From: Arthrobacter humicola
GTDB lineage: Bacteria > Actinomycetota > Actinomycetes > Actinomycetales > Micrococcaceae
Assembly (NCBI RefSeq): GCF_022803015.1
Contig: NZ_JAFKON010000017.1
Location: forward strand, 1-52,466
DNA length: 52,466 bases
Direction: 5' to 3'
Shown here one piece after another: positions 24,401-32,742 of this stretch. A program made the position numbers and the translations under genes. Numbering within the stretch: position 1 is the first letter of the stretch; each line of letters begins with the position of its first letter. Below the pieces are notes generated by a model. That model saw nothing but the letters and a program-made list of their open reading frames with translations. It was not told the origin of the DNA and did no database searches.

Positions 24401-24425
24401 TGCCGCGAAATGACATTTCGCGGCA
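24401..24425. promoter_or_regulatory. 25-bp perfect palindromic operator
   Basis: TGCCGCGAAATG, a central A, then its exact complement CATTTCGCGGCA: 12-bp arms around one base. It ends 13 bp before a TAGAGT -10 hexamer (24439-24444) of the alpha-hydroxy-acid dehydrogenase gene, so it covers the -35 area. A third CGCGGCAG half-site lies at 24379-24387. The regulator is unknown. Confidence 0.8.
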
Positions 24426-24489
24426 CACCGGCACCACCTAGAGTGTGAGGAAACCCAGCACAGCATCCGATCCGCAAATGGAGGCAGCC

Positions 24490-25836
24490 ATGACGCACAC
24501 CGTCCCGCCCGGCAACCCCGAGGCTCCGACCACTCCCGCGGCCACGGCCCCTGGCCCTGCTGTCTCCGCGTCCGGGCAGCACACAGCCGCGGCCGCCCGC
24601 GGGCTCCCTGCCGCGCTGAAGCGCCGCGTGCCCAAGTACGCCGACCTTGCTCCCCTGATGCAGTTCAAGAAGCCGGAATTCAGCAGGGCCGCCAGGCTGC
24701 GCCGTGCCAGCACCATCTGGGACCTGCGGGACATGGCCAAGCGCCGCACACCCCAGGCGCCCTTCGATTACACGGACGGCGCCGCCGAGGCCGAAATCTC
24801 CCTCCGCCGCGCCCGCCAGGCGTTCCTGGACATTGAATTCCGGCCCGGGGTCCTGCGGGACGTCTCCAGCATCGACCTCAGCACTGACATCCTGGGCGGG
24901 CCGTCCCGCCTCCCGGTGGGCATCGCGCCCACCGGCTTCACCCGGATGATGCAGTCCGAGGGCGAATACGCCGGTTCCCAGGCCGCCGCAGCCGCCGGCA
25001 TTCCGTACACCCTCTCCACCATGGGCACGGCGTCGCTCGAGGACGTGGCCGCCGCCGCACCCACTGGCCGCAACTGGTTCCAGCTGTACCTGTGGACGGA
25101 CCGGGAGCGTTCACTGGAACTGATCCAGCGTGCCGCCGCGGCGGGCAATGACACGCTCATGGTCACGGTGGACACCGCCGTCGCCGGCGCCAGGCTCCGC
25201 GACGTCCGCAACGGCATGACCATCCCGCCCGCCCTGACACTCAAGACCGTACTGGATGCGTCCTACCGGCCCGCGTGGTGGTTCAACTTCCTCACCCACG
25301 AGCCGCTGACTTTCGCGTCGCTGTCCCGCTACACGGGCACGGTCGCGGACCTCATCAACTCCATGTTCGATCCCACCCTGACCTTTGCCGACCTCGACTG
25401 GCTGCGCGAGACGTGGAAGGGCAAGCTCGTGGTCAAGGGCATCCAGACGGTCGACGACGCCCGCAAGGTGGTGGACCATGGCGCGGACGGGATTGTGCTC
25501 TCCAACCACGGCGGCCGCCAGCTGGATCGGGCACCGATTCCGTTCCACCTGCTCCCGGAGGTCTCCGCGGCACTGAAGGCGGACCGCAGCGACGCGGCGA
25601 TCATCCTGGACACCGGCATCATGAGCGGCGCGGACATCATCGCCGCCCTCGCCCTCGGCGCCGACTTCACCCTGATCGGCCGCGCCTACCTGTACGGACT
25701 CATGGCCGGCGGACGGGCCGGGGTGGACCGTGCCCTCCAAATCCTGGCGAAGGACATGGAACGCACCATGGCCCTGCTGGGCGTCAGCCGGATCGCCGAC
25801 CTCACCCCCGAGCACGTGCGGATCCTCCGCACCTAG
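24490..25836 (+). CDS. FMN-dependent alpha-hydroxy-acid dehydrogenase (L-lactate dehydrogenase-like)
   Basis: A 448-residue TIM-barrel flavoprotein of the LldD / glycolate oxidase family, which oxidises L-2-hydroxy acids and passes electrons to quinone or oxygen. Motifs: GAAEAEISLRRARQAF, PVGIAPTGFTRMMQSEGEYA (FMN phosphate region), WFQLYLWTDRE, LVVKGIQTVDDA with the FMN-contacting Lys, and IVLSNHGGRQLDRAP with the catalytic His and Arg, then DTGIMSGADI and IGRAYLYGL. I start at the ATG at 24490 (GGAGG 6 nt before it). The N-terminal 45 residues are an unusual Pro/Ala/Thr-rich extension. L-lactate is the likely substrate but mandelate or glycolate are possible. Confidence 0.9.
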   Translation: MTHTVPPGNPEAPTTPAATAPGPAVSASGQHTAAAARGLPAALKRRVPKYADLAPLMQFKKPEFSRAARLRRASTIWDLRDMAKRRTPQAPFDYTDGAAEAEISLRRARQAFLDIEFRPGVLRDVSSIDLSTDILGGPSRLPVGIAPTGFTRMMQSEGEYAGSQAAAAAGIPYTLSTMGTASLEDVAAAAPTGRNWFQLYLWTDRERSLELIQRAAAAGNDTLMVTVDTAVAGARLRDVRNGMTIPPALTLKTVLDASYRPAWWFNFLTHEPLTFASLSRYTGTVADLINSMFDPTLTFADLDWLRETWKGKLVVKGIQTVDDARKVVDHGADGIVLSNHGGRQLDRAPIPFHLLPEVSAALKADRSDAAIILDTGIMSGADIIAALALGADFTLIGRAYLYGLMAGGRAGVDRALQILAKDMERTMALLGVSRIADLTPEHVRILRT

Positions 25837-25858
25837 CGCACCCCTGGCAAGCCACGGG

Positions 25859-25892
25859 CGCCCAAACGATCGGCCGGGTGCCACTTTGGGCG
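25859..25892. terminator. Hairpin between convergent genes
   Basis: CGCCCAAA and TTTGGGCG form 8-bp arms around an 18-nt loop between the dehydrogenase (+) and the ArsR gene (-). No long T-tract; probably a bidirectional terminator. Confidence 0.45.
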
Positions 25893-25944
25893 AAGCGGAT
25901 GGCCGCAGCGCATACCCAGGGCGGCATACGCGGGGCAGGACAGC

Positions 25945-26505
25945 CTACTTCTTGCGGCCGAACTTGGGCAGGTTGGCCAGGAGATCGGCGGCCCTGGTGG
26001 CGGCCCGGCCCACGGTCCGCCCGATCTGCTGGGGCATTTTGTCGTCCCCCGCCGTTCCCACCGGAATGACGACGGCGGGGCTCAGCGGGCTGCCGGCAGG
26101 GCGGCCCGCCAGTGCTGCGGCGGGTTGCGCGGCGACCGGTTGCGGGACGGCAGGTTGCGGAACCGCGGCGGCCAGGCCTTCCGGGACGGCGGCGGGGCCG
26201 GCTTCGGGGTGGAGGGCGGCGGCCGCGTCCGCCGTCGCGGCGGGGCCGACGTCGAACGCCTGCAGCCAGGTGGCGATCCCGGCGAGCGGCTTGGGGTTGA
26301 GCGTGTAATACCGCTTCTGGCCCTGGGCGCGCATGCTCACCAGGTCCGCTTCGCGGAGGACTTTGAGATGCTTGGAAATGGTGGGCTGGCTTGCTTCAAG
26401 CTCCTGGACCAGTTCCCCCACCGCTTTGTCCCCCTTGCGGAGGGCTATCAGAATGTCACGCCTGGTTGCCTCAGCAATGACGGCAAATACGTCGTCTGTC
26501 ACCAT
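25945..26505 (-). CDS. ArsR-family transcriptional regulator with Ala/Pro-rich tail
   Basis: A 186-residue protein. Residues 1-90 form an ArsR-type winged helix: VFAVIAEATRRDILIALRKGDKAVGELVQEL, then EASQPTISKHLKVLREADLV (recognition helix) and RYYTLNPKPL. No metal-binding ELCVCDL motif is present, so it is not an arsenic sensor. The C-terminal half is low-complexity Ala/Pro/Gln and ends in a basic helix (ADLLANLPKFGRKK). The ATG at 26505 lies 7 nt after a TAGTGT -10 box; an adjacent GTG is also possible. Effector and targets are unknown. Confidence 0.85.
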   Translation of the reverse strand: MVTDDVFAVIAEATRRDILIALRKGDKAVGELVQELEASQPTISKHLKVLREADLVSMRAQGQKRYYTLNPKPLAGIATWLQAFDVGPAATADAAAALHPEAGPAAVPEGLAAAVPQPAVPQPVAAQPAAALAGRPAGSPLSPAVVIPVGTAGDDKMPQQIGRTVGRAATRAADLLANLPKFGRKK

Positions 26506-26586
26506 GCCCTCCACACTAGCGACATATACGCCAGATGGCATCCACGAATTGTTCCGTTGGTGCAAGCCCCCAAGCCCGGCCCGGAT

Positions 26587-27810
26587 TCAGTCGAACCAGG
26601 GATCCAGTCCGTGCAGGGGAAACACTTCCTTGCGGGTGGCCATGATGGTGCGGTCCACCTCGTCGTTGGGGTCGAAACCCACTTCCCAGGACCGCCACCA
26701 GAGGTCCACGTCGTCGCCCATCGTCTCGGGGGGCTCCACGCCGAACCTGGCGCCGTACTTGTCTCTGACGTAGTTGCGCCAGTCCTCCGGAACCGGGGTG
26801 CGCAACGGCACCGGGCGGCCGGCGGCGATGGCTATGAGGTGGCTCCAGGACCGCGGGACCACGCTGACCACGTTGTAGCCGCCGCCCCCGGTGGAAATCC
26901 ACCGGTTCTCGCAATAGCGGGCGGCGAGGTTGCCGATCGCCGTGGCGGCCTCGCGCTGGCCGTCCACACTGATGTTCAGGTGCGTGAGCGGGTCAAGCCG
27001 GTGCGAGTCGCAGCCGTGCTGGCTGACGATCACTTCCGGTTCGAACGCGCCAATGAGCTGGGGCACGACGGCGTGGAAGGCCCGCAGCCACCCGGCGTCA
27101 ACGGTGCCGGCCGGGAGGGCGACGTTCACGGCGCTGCCCAGCGCGTTCGGTCCGCCGATCTCGTTGGCAAACCCGGTGCCCGGGAAGAGGGTCAGTCCGG
27201 ATTCGTGCAGCGAAATGGTCAGGACGCGCGGATCGTCCCAGAAGATGCTTTGCGTGCCGTCGCCGTGGTGAGCATCGACGTCGACGTAGGCCACCCGCCG
27301 GACGCCGCCGTCGAGCAGCCGCTGGACCGCGAGGGCGGCGTCGTTGTAGATGCAAAAACCGCTCGCGCGCTCCCGGGAGGCGTGGTGCATTCCGCCGCCG
27401 AAGTTCACGGCCCGCACGGCGCTGCCGTCGAGGACAGCTGCGGCCGCCAGCAGGGAGCCGCCGGCCAGCCGGGCGCTGGCTTCGTGCATGCCGGCAAAGG
27501 CGGGGTCGTCCTCGGTTCCGAGACCCCTGGCGTGGTCGGAGGTGTCCGGGTTTGCGCTCACGCGCCGCACGGCGGCCACAAACTCCGGGCTGTGGACCGC
27601 GCACAGCTCCGCGTCGGTGGCGACGTCCGGAGCCGCTACCGAGACGTGGTCCAGATCCAGCAGTCCAAGGCTGCCGGCCAGCTTCGCTGTGAGCTCCATG
27701 CGCTCCGGCGCCATCGGGTGGGAGTGGCCAAAGTTGTAGGCAGTCATGGCTGGGGCCCACACCACCGTCGTTGGCAGCGCGGTCTGAGCGAGTCCGGGCA
27801 GGAATGTCAT
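26587..27810 (-). CDS. acuC: Acetoin utilization protein AcuC (histone-deacetylase family)
   Basis: A 407-residue zinc-dependent deacetylase. AcuC in Bacillus deacetylates acetyl-CoA synthetase and controls acetate/acetoin use; the same role is likely here but not shown. The HDAC-fold landmarks are HPMAPERMELT, the catalytic HH in GGGMHHASRERASGFCIYNDAALA, YVDVDAHHGDGTQSIFW with zinc-binding Asp and His, SLHESGLTLFPGTGF, SQHGCDSHRLDPLTHLN with the second zinc Asp, and GGGGYN. I start at the ATG at 27810; a TAGCCT hexamer ends 7 nt before it. It is downstream of a divergent promoter region shared with trkH. Confidence 0.93.
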   Translation of the reverse strand: MTFLPGLAQTALPTTVVWAPAMTAYNFGHSHPMAPERMELTAKLAGSLGLLDLDHVSVAAPDVATDAELCAVHSPEFVAAVRRVSANPDTSDHARGLGTEDDPAFAGMHEASARLAGGSLLAAAAVLDGSAVRAVNFGGGMHHASRERASGFCIYNDAALAVQRLLDGGVRRVAYVDVDAHHGDGTQSIFWDDPRVLTISLHESGLTLFPGTGFANEIGGPNALGSAVNVALPAGTVDAGWLRAFHAVVPQLIGAFEPEVIVSQHGCDSHRLDPLTHLNISVDGQREAATAIGNLAARYCENRWISTGGGGYNVVSVVPRSWSHLIAIAAGRPVPLRTPVPEDWRNYVRDKYGARFGVEPPETMGDDVDLWWRSWEVGFDPNDEVDRTIMATRKEVFPLHGLDPWFD

Positions 27811-27928
27811 CAATCACAGGCTACCCGAGCGGTCCCCGGGTTCCCGCGCGCGCAAGGGCGTTCCCCCGGCCATTACCCGGTGTTTAGTGGTTTACTACTT
27901 GGGGAAGAAGTTTCAACCGAGGAAGAAC

Positions 27929-29359
27929 ATGACGCAAAGCCAGTCGAGGTCCACGAGCCCGGCCAGCTGGCAGCCAGGCATGCCGGAGCGGGAAGGCCTG
28001 TGGATCTTCACACGCCTGCGCGACTTCATTGACAGCATCGCGAACAGCTCGCCCGCCCGCCTGGCGCTCTCGGCGTTCGGCGTCGTGATCTTGGTCTTCA
28101 CCGCTTTGCTCTCGCTGCCCTTAGCTTCCGCGACGGGACAGGTCACACCGCTGCATCAGGCGTTCTTCACCGCGTCGTCAGCTGTCTGCGTCACGGGCCT
28201 GACCGTGGTCTCCACGGCTGTGCACTGGTCTTTCTTCGGCCAGCTCGTGATCCTGGTCGGCATTTTCGTGGGCGGCTTGGGCACCTTGACCCTCGCGTCG
28301 CTGCTGGCGCTCATGGTGAGCAAGAGACTTGGTGTCCGGGGCAAGCTGATCGCCCAAGAGGCCATGAACGCCGGCCGGCTCGGCGAAGTCGGCACGCTGC
28401 TCCGGATCGTGATCGTGACCTCCGTCGTGATCGAGGCGGCCCTGGCCGTGACCCTGATCCCTCGCTTCCTGCTCCTTGGGGAGAGTTTCCCGCAGGCCGT
28501 CTGGCACGGGGTCTTCTACGCCATTTCATCGTTCAACAACGCCGGTTTCACGCCGCATTCGGACGGAATCGTCCCCTACGAAACCGATCTCTGGATCCTC
28601 GTCCCGTTGATGCTCGGCGTGTTCCTGGGCAGCCTGGGCTTCCCTGTCGTCATGGTGCTGCACCAGAACGGGCTGCGGTGGAAGAAATGGAACCTCCACA
28701 CCAAGCTGACCATCCAGGTGTCCTTCATACTCCTGGCCGCCGGCACGGTCCTGTGGGGCTTCCTGGAGTGGGACAACCTGCGCACCATCGGGGACATGGA
28801 CCTCGGCGACAAGATCACGCACGCGCTCTTTGCCTCAGTCATGTTGCGCTCCGGCGGCTTCAACCTCGTGGACCAGAACCACATGGAGTCCACCACCATG
28901 TTGCTCTCCGATGCCCTCATGTTCGCCGGCGGAGGTTCCGCATCCACGGCGGGCGGCATCAAGGTCACCACCATCGCCGTGATGTTCCTGGCGATCACCG
29001 CCGAGGCCCGCGGCGACGCGGACGTGAAAATCTACGGCCGCACCATCCCCGAGGGCACCATGCGCGTGGCCATCTCGGTGATCGTCGCCGGCGCCACCCT
29101 CGTCTCGGTCTCGGCCCTCCTGCTCCTGCACATCAGCCATGCCTCCCTGGACCGGGTCCTGTTTGAAACCATTTCCGCCTTCGCCACGGTGGGCCTCAGC
29201 ACCAACCTCAGTGCAGAGTTGCCGCCGGAGGGGGTTTACGTCCTCGCTTTGCTCATGTTTGCCGGGCGCGTCGGGACGGTCACCCTTGCCGCCGGCCTGG
29301 CCCTGCGCCAGCGCAGCCAGCTGTACCACTACCCGGAAGAGAGACCGATCATTGGCTAG
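27929..29359 (+). CDS. trkH: TrkH/KtrB-family potassium transporter membrane subunit
   Basis: A 476-residue K+ channel-like transporter. Four P-loops with the filter glycines are visible: TASSAVCVTGLTVVS, AISSFNNAGFTPHS, ASVMLRSGGFNLVD and TISAFATVGLSTNLS. The N-terminal region is cytosolic and begins with Ser/Thr-rich sequence. I start at the ATG at 27929 (GAGGAAGAAC before it); an upstream in-frame start at 27887 lies inside the promoter region. The trkA gene overlaps the stop by 8 bp, so both subunits are coupled in one operon. Confidence 0.94.
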   Translation: MTQSQSRSTSPASWQPGMPEREGLWIFTRLRDFIDSIANSSPARLALSAFGVVILVFTALLSLPLASATGQVTPLHQAFFTASSAVCVTGLTVVSTAVHWSFFGQLVILVGIFVGGLGTLTLASLLALMVSKRLGVRGKLIAQEAMNAGRLGEVGTLLRIVIVTSVVIEAALAVTLIPRFLLLGESFPQAVWHGVFYAISSFNNAGFTPHSDGIVPYETDLWILVPLMLGVFLGSLGFPVVMVLHQNGLRWKKWNLHTKLTIQVSFILLAAGTVLWGFLEWDNLRTIGDMDLGDKITHALFASVMLRSGGFNLVDQNHMESTTMLLSDALMFAGGGSASTAGGIKVTTIAVMFLAITAEARGDADVKIYGRTIPEGTMRVAISVIVAGATLVSVSALLLLHISHASLDRVLFETISAFATVGLSTNLSAELPPEGVYVLALLMFAGRVGTVTLAAGLALRQRSQLYHYPEERPIIG

Positions 29360-30038
29360 TTCCTCAGGCGCCGTCAACCGCCCCGCCCACAACGCCCCCG
29401 TGCTGGTGATCGGGCTGGGCCGTTTTGGTGCATCCACCGCAGAACAGCTGGTCAAACAGGGCCGGGAGGTCCTGGCCATCGAACGCGACCGCAGCCTCGT
29501 CCAGAAGTGGGCGAGCGTCCTGACGCACGTGGTGGAAGCCGACGCCACCAACATCGATGCCCTCCGCCAGCTCGGCGCCCAGGAATTCAGTTCCGCCGTC
29601 GTGGGCGTGGGCACCTCGATCGAATCCTCGGTGCTGATCACCGTCAACCTCGTGGACCTCGGAATCGAACACCTCTGGGTCAAGGCGATCACGCCCTCGC
29701 ACGGCAAGATCCTCACCCGCATCGGCGCCAACCACGTCATCTACCCGGAGGCCGACGCCGGCGTCCGTGCCGCGCACCTGGTCTCCGGGCGCATGCTGGA
29801 CTTCATCGAGTTTGACGACGACTTCGCGATCGTCAAGATGTACCCGCCGCGCGAGACCGTGGGCTTCACCCTCGATGAGTCCAAGGTCCGGTCCAAGTAC
29901 GGCGTCACGATCGTGGGCGTGAAGTCCCCGGGCGAGGACTTCACCTACGCGCGGCCGGAAACCAAGGTTTCCTCGCGGGACATGCTCATCGTTTCGGGCC
30001 ACGTGGACCTGCTCGAACGGTTCGCTGCCCGCCCCTAG
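29352..30038 (+). CDS. trkA: TrkA/KtrA-family potassium uptake regulatory subunit
   Basis: A 228-residue cytosolic gating subunit. The RCK_N domain starts PVLVIGLGRFGASTAEQLVKQGREVLAIERD (the GLGRFG dinucleotide motif, about 20-25), and a RCK_C domain follows at about 145-225. The start is a TTG at 29352, overlapping the trkH stop by 8 bp (TTGGCTAG) with GGAAGAGAG 8-10 nt before it; no ATG or GTG fits before the Rossmann fold. It should bind NAD(H) or ATP and open TrkH. Confidence 0.93.
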   Translation: MASSSGAVNRPAHNAPVLVIGLGRFGASTAEQLVKQGREVLAIERDRSLVQKWASVLTHVVEADATNIDALRQLGAQEFSSAVVGVGTSIESSVLITVNLVDLGIEHLWVKAITPSHGKILTRIGANHVIYPEADAGVRAAHLVSGRMLDFIEFDDDFAIVKMYPPRETVGFTLDESKVRSKYGVTIVGVKSPGEDFTYARPETKVSSRDMLIVSGHVDLLERFAARP

Positions 30039-30060
30039 GCCACAACTGGAGCCTGCGGAA

Positions 30061-30084
30061 ACCGGAGCCGCGGCCTGCTCCGGT
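30061..30084. terminator. Hairpin between convergent trkA and proC
   Basis: ACCGGAGC and GCTCCGGT form perfect 8-bp arms with an 8-nt loop in the 62-bp gap between the two genes. No T-tract. Confidence 0.5.
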
Positions 30085-30100
30085 GTCCGCCCGGGCCGGC

Positions 30101-30934
30101 TCAGGCGAGCTGTCGGGTGATTTCTGCGGCGCGCTCAGCCGCCGCGCGGGCGCCGTCGGCAATGATGGCCGGCAGTCCGCGCTCGTCAAAGGTGGCGATG
30201 GCCCGTTCCGTGGTGCCGTTCGGGCTCGTGACCGCCTTGCGCAATGCGGCAGGATCCGCGCCGGGCTCAGCCAGCATGAAGCCCGCCCCGGCGACGGTTT
30301 CGCGGGCCAGCAACAGCGACAGTTCCGGGTCCAGGCCCAGTCGTGCCCCGGCCTCGGCCATGGCCTCCGCCAGGTAGAAGGCGTAGGCCGGGCCCGAACC
30401 GCTGATCGCGGAGAGGGCGTCCACCTGCTCTTCCGGGATCTCCACGACCGTGCCGGCGGCGGCGAGGATGTCCTTGGCGCGCTGGAGCTGCCCGGCGGAG
30501 CAGCTGGTCCCGGGCGAGACGGAGACGACGCCGCGGCCCAGCTTCGCCGGCGTGTTCGGCATCGTGCGGATGACGGGCTGGCCGGCCGGCAGCGCCGCCT
30601 CCAGCTGCTCCAGTGACACGGCGGCCGCAACGCTGATGACGATCGTTCCGGGTGAAAGGGATCCGCTGATTTCCCGGGCCAGGTCCGCGATCCCCACGGG
30701 TTTGACTCCCAGGATCACGACGGCGGAGCCGGTGGCGGCCTGTTTATTGTTGTCGGGCTCTTCTTCGCCCGCGATGGCGGTGATCCCGTGGTGGCGCTGG
30801 GCCAGCTCGGCCGCGCGCCCGGCCCGGCGGACGGTCGCGACAATGTCGCCTGGGTCGACGCCGCCGTCGATCAGCCCCGCCATAATTGCCTCGTTCATTG
30901 ACCCACAGCCCAGGAATGCGATTCGGTTGCTCAT
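30101..30934 (-). CDS. proC: Pyrroline-5-carboxylate reductase
   Basis: A 277-residue enzyme that makes L-proline from 1-pyrroline-5-carboxylate with NAD(P)H. The N-terminal Rossmann domain begins MSNRIAFLGCGSMNEAIMAGL (GCGSMN) and has VILGVKPVGIADLAREI; the C-terminal dimerisation domain holds ISGSGPAYAFYLAEAMAEAG and LARETVAGAGFML. I start at the ATG at 30934 rather than 31000, since this places the nucleotide fold at residue 4. The 5' side faces a 485-bp intergenic region with structured sequence. Confidence 0.95.
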   Translation of the reverse strand: MSNRIAFLGCGSMNEAIMAGLIDGGVDPGDIVATVRRAGRAAELAQRHHGITAIAGEEEPDNNKQAATGSAVVILGVKPVGIADLAREISGSLSPGTIVISVAAAVSLEQLEAALPAGQPVIRTMPNTPAKLGRGVVSVSPGTSCSAGQLQRAKDILAAAGTVVEIPEEQVDALSAISGSGPAYAFYLAEAMAEAGARLGLDPELSLLLARETVAGAGFMLAEPGADPAALRKAVTSPNGTTERAIATFDERGLPAIIADGARAAAERAAEITRQLA

Positions 30935-31229
30935 GTCCCCATCATTGCAGTCTGACGTGATTCCCAGCCAGCTCCCACCTTCAGCGCAGTCAGCGCACAA
31001 CTTTGGAACCTAACGTTGTAACTACCTCATTGAGGGTGCGAGTGATGCAGCAGGCATGCGGATGCCTGCGCGGCACCGGTGGTTGCAGCGGGTTTTCCCA
31101 TTTTCCCGCAGCGTACCGCCGGTGCCTTTGCCGTTTAAAGCCCCCGCGGCGTCCGCCGGCCACCACCCGGCGGGCGCCGTCGGATTGCCAGCGAACACAC
31201 AGGGAAAACTCGCTGCGCACCCATGATCG
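30935..31229. other. Intergenic stretch with a duplicated 13-mer, no gene seen
   Basis: No convincing coding sequence on either strand. It contains GGTGCGAGTGATG at 31035-31047, repeated at 31257-31269, both preceded by CCTCA. The hairpin GCAGGCAT-GCGG-ATGCCTGC lies at 31049-31068 and GCGGG-12-CCCGC at about 31088-31109. It may hold the proC promoter and a second transcript start. Confidence 0.5.
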
Positions 31230-31234
31230 GCTAT

Positions 31235-31362
31235 TACCTTTGAAAGTGCCTCAACAGGTGCGAGTGATGATAGCCGGTTCCCCCGGAGCCGGCGGTGCGC
31301 CGGGCGATTTGCAGCAGAGTTCCCCCAAGTCCTGCTCCAGATCGCCCGGCCCTACTCTTTTA
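31235..31362 (+). ncRNA. Candidate small RNA with two C-rich loops (6C-like)
   Basis: Two plus-strand stem-loops each expose a CCCCC run: GCCGGTT/AGCCGGC at 31273-31293, loop CCCCCGG; and a longer hairpin at 31300-31349 with outer stem CCGGGCGAT/ATCGCCCGG, inner AGCAG/CTGCT and CCCCC at 31322-31326. The second is followed by CCCTACTCTTTT, as in a rho-independent terminator. Paired C-rich loops ending in a terminator are the design of the actinobacterial 6C RNA family; here the runs have five, not six, cytosines. A TATTAC box at about 31231 could be the -10 element. Function is unknown and the 5' end is a guess. Confidence 0.42.
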
Positions 31363-31418
31363 ACCGACGTGAACGGGCCCGCCACGCGGCCCGGCCCAGG
31401 TTTCTAACCGTCTGCTTT

Positions 31419-32720
31419 CTAACCGTCTGCGGCCCCGCCGAACACCGGGCTGCGGAGCTTGCCTTCCAGGAACCGGCGTTCCGCCGCGCTGTCGGCAAGC
31501 GCCAGCGCCCGCCTGTAGCCTTCGGCGGCCTCCGGATAGCGGCGCAGGCGCACCAGGAAGTCTGCGCGGACGGCGTGGAAGAGGTAGTAGTTGTCCAGTC
31601 CCAGGCCCTCGACCGCCGCCAGCCCGGCAACGGGCCCGCGGAGCTCTGCCAGGGCCACGGCGCGGTTCAGCGCCACGACAGGACCCGGCGCGACGGCCAG
31701 GAGCTGGTCATACAGCTGCAGGATCTGCGCCCAGTCGGTGTCCCCGGCGGTCGCGGCGTCGCTGTGGACGGCGTTGATCGCCGCCTGGAGCTGATACGGT
31801 CCGGGCCGGTTCCGGCGCAGGCACCGGCGCACCAGCTCACGGCCTTCGGCGGCCAGGGCGCCGTGCCAGAGCCCCCGGTCCTGGGCCGCGAGCAGCACCA
31901 GTCCCCCGTCGGGCGTGAATCGCGCGGCGCGGCGGGACTCGATGAGCAGCATCAGCGCCAGCAGTCCCGCCGCTTCCGGCTCGTCCGGCATCAGCGACGC
32001 CAACAGCCTGCCGAGCCGGATGGCTTCCGTGCAGAGCTCCTCACGTTCCGGACCGTCGGCGGGGCCCGCGGTGTAGCCCTCGTTGAAGATGAGGTAGACC
32101 ACCGCCAGCACCGATTGCAGCCGTTCGGGCAGGTCGGCGCCCTGCGGGACCCGGTAGGGGACTTTGGCATCCCGGATTTTCGCTTTGGCCCGGACCAGCC
32201 GCTGCGCCATGGTCGCTTCCGGGACCAGGAAGGCCCTGGCGATTTCCGCCGTCGTCAATCCACCCAGAAGCCGCAGCGTCAGCGCCACCTGGGCGGACCC
32301 GGCCAGGGCAGGATGGCAGCACGTGAAAATCAGCCGCAAAGTATCGTCGTCCACGTCCTCGACCCCTGACTGCTCCGCCAGGAACTGCTCTTCGGCGGCC
32401 GGCGCGGGTCCGGCCCCGGACCGCGCCGCCGTGAGCAGGGCCGCCTGTGCGTGCTTGTCCTCGCGTGAGGCTTCCCGCCGCAGCCGGTCAATCGCCCGGT
32501 GCCGTGCCGTCGTGATGATCCAGCCAGCCGGGCTGGGCGGGACACCGGCCGAGGGCCAGTGCTGGACCGCCGCGGCAAAGGCATCCTGGACGGCGTCCTC
32601 GGCAATATCGATGTTCCCGAACGTCCGCGTCAGAACGGCTACGGCGCGGCCGTACTCGCGCCGGAACACCCGGGCGATGTCCGCCTCGGTCGCTGCCTCA
32701 TCTCCACGGCGGTCACCCAC
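31419..32720 (-). CDS. ECF sigma factor, ECF42-type, with C-terminal TPR-like domain
   Basis: A 433-residue extracytoplasmic-function sigma factor. Region 2 is VFRREYGRAVAVLTRTFGNIDIAEDAVQDAFAAAVQHWP, region 4 is LTTAEIARAFLVPEATMAQRLVRAKAKIRDA, and a long helical C-terminal part (about 215-430, DUF6596/TPR-like: ALNRAVALAELRGP, YYLFHAVRADFLVRLRRYPEAAEGYRRAL) replaces an anti-sigma factor. This domain layout and the DGPF partner 22 bp upstream define the ECF42 group. I take the GTG at 32720; a longer start at 32810 would overlap the partner gene. A 15-bp direct duplication (31401-31430) spans the stop codon. Confidence 0.9.
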   Translation of the reverse strand: MGDRRGDEAATEADIARVFRREYGRAVAVLTRTFGNIDIAEDAVQDAFAAAVQHWPSAGVPPSPAGWIITTARHRAIDRLRREASREDKHAQAALLTAARSGAGPAPAAEEQFLAEQSGVEDVDDDTLRLIFTCCHPALAGSAQVALTLRLLGGLTTAEIARAFLVPEATMAQRLVRAKAKIRDAKVPYRVPQGADLPERLQSVLAVVYLIFNEGYTAGPADGPEREELCTEAIRLGRLLASLMPDEPEAAGLLALMLLIESRRAARFTPDGGLVLLAAQDRGLWHGALAAEGRELVRRCLRRNRPGPYQLQAAINAVHSDAATAGDTDWAQILQLYDQLLAVAPGPVVALNRAVALAELRGPVAGLAAVEGLGLDNYYLFHAVRADFLVRLRRYPEAAEGYRRALALADSAAERRFLEGKLRSPVFGGAADG

Positions 32721-32742
32721 ACCAGCACCCCCGACCCGGCGG

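Noticed and set aside
26125..28032. A 635-residue plus-strand frame across acuC
   Set aside because: Antisense to a clear HDAC-family gene; no motif or start signal.
31003..31407. A 134-residue plus-strand ORF between proC and the sigma gene
   Set aside because: Composition is Arg/Pro/Cys-rich and unlike a protein, it has no ribosome site, and it runs through the hairpins and the terminator-like T-run.
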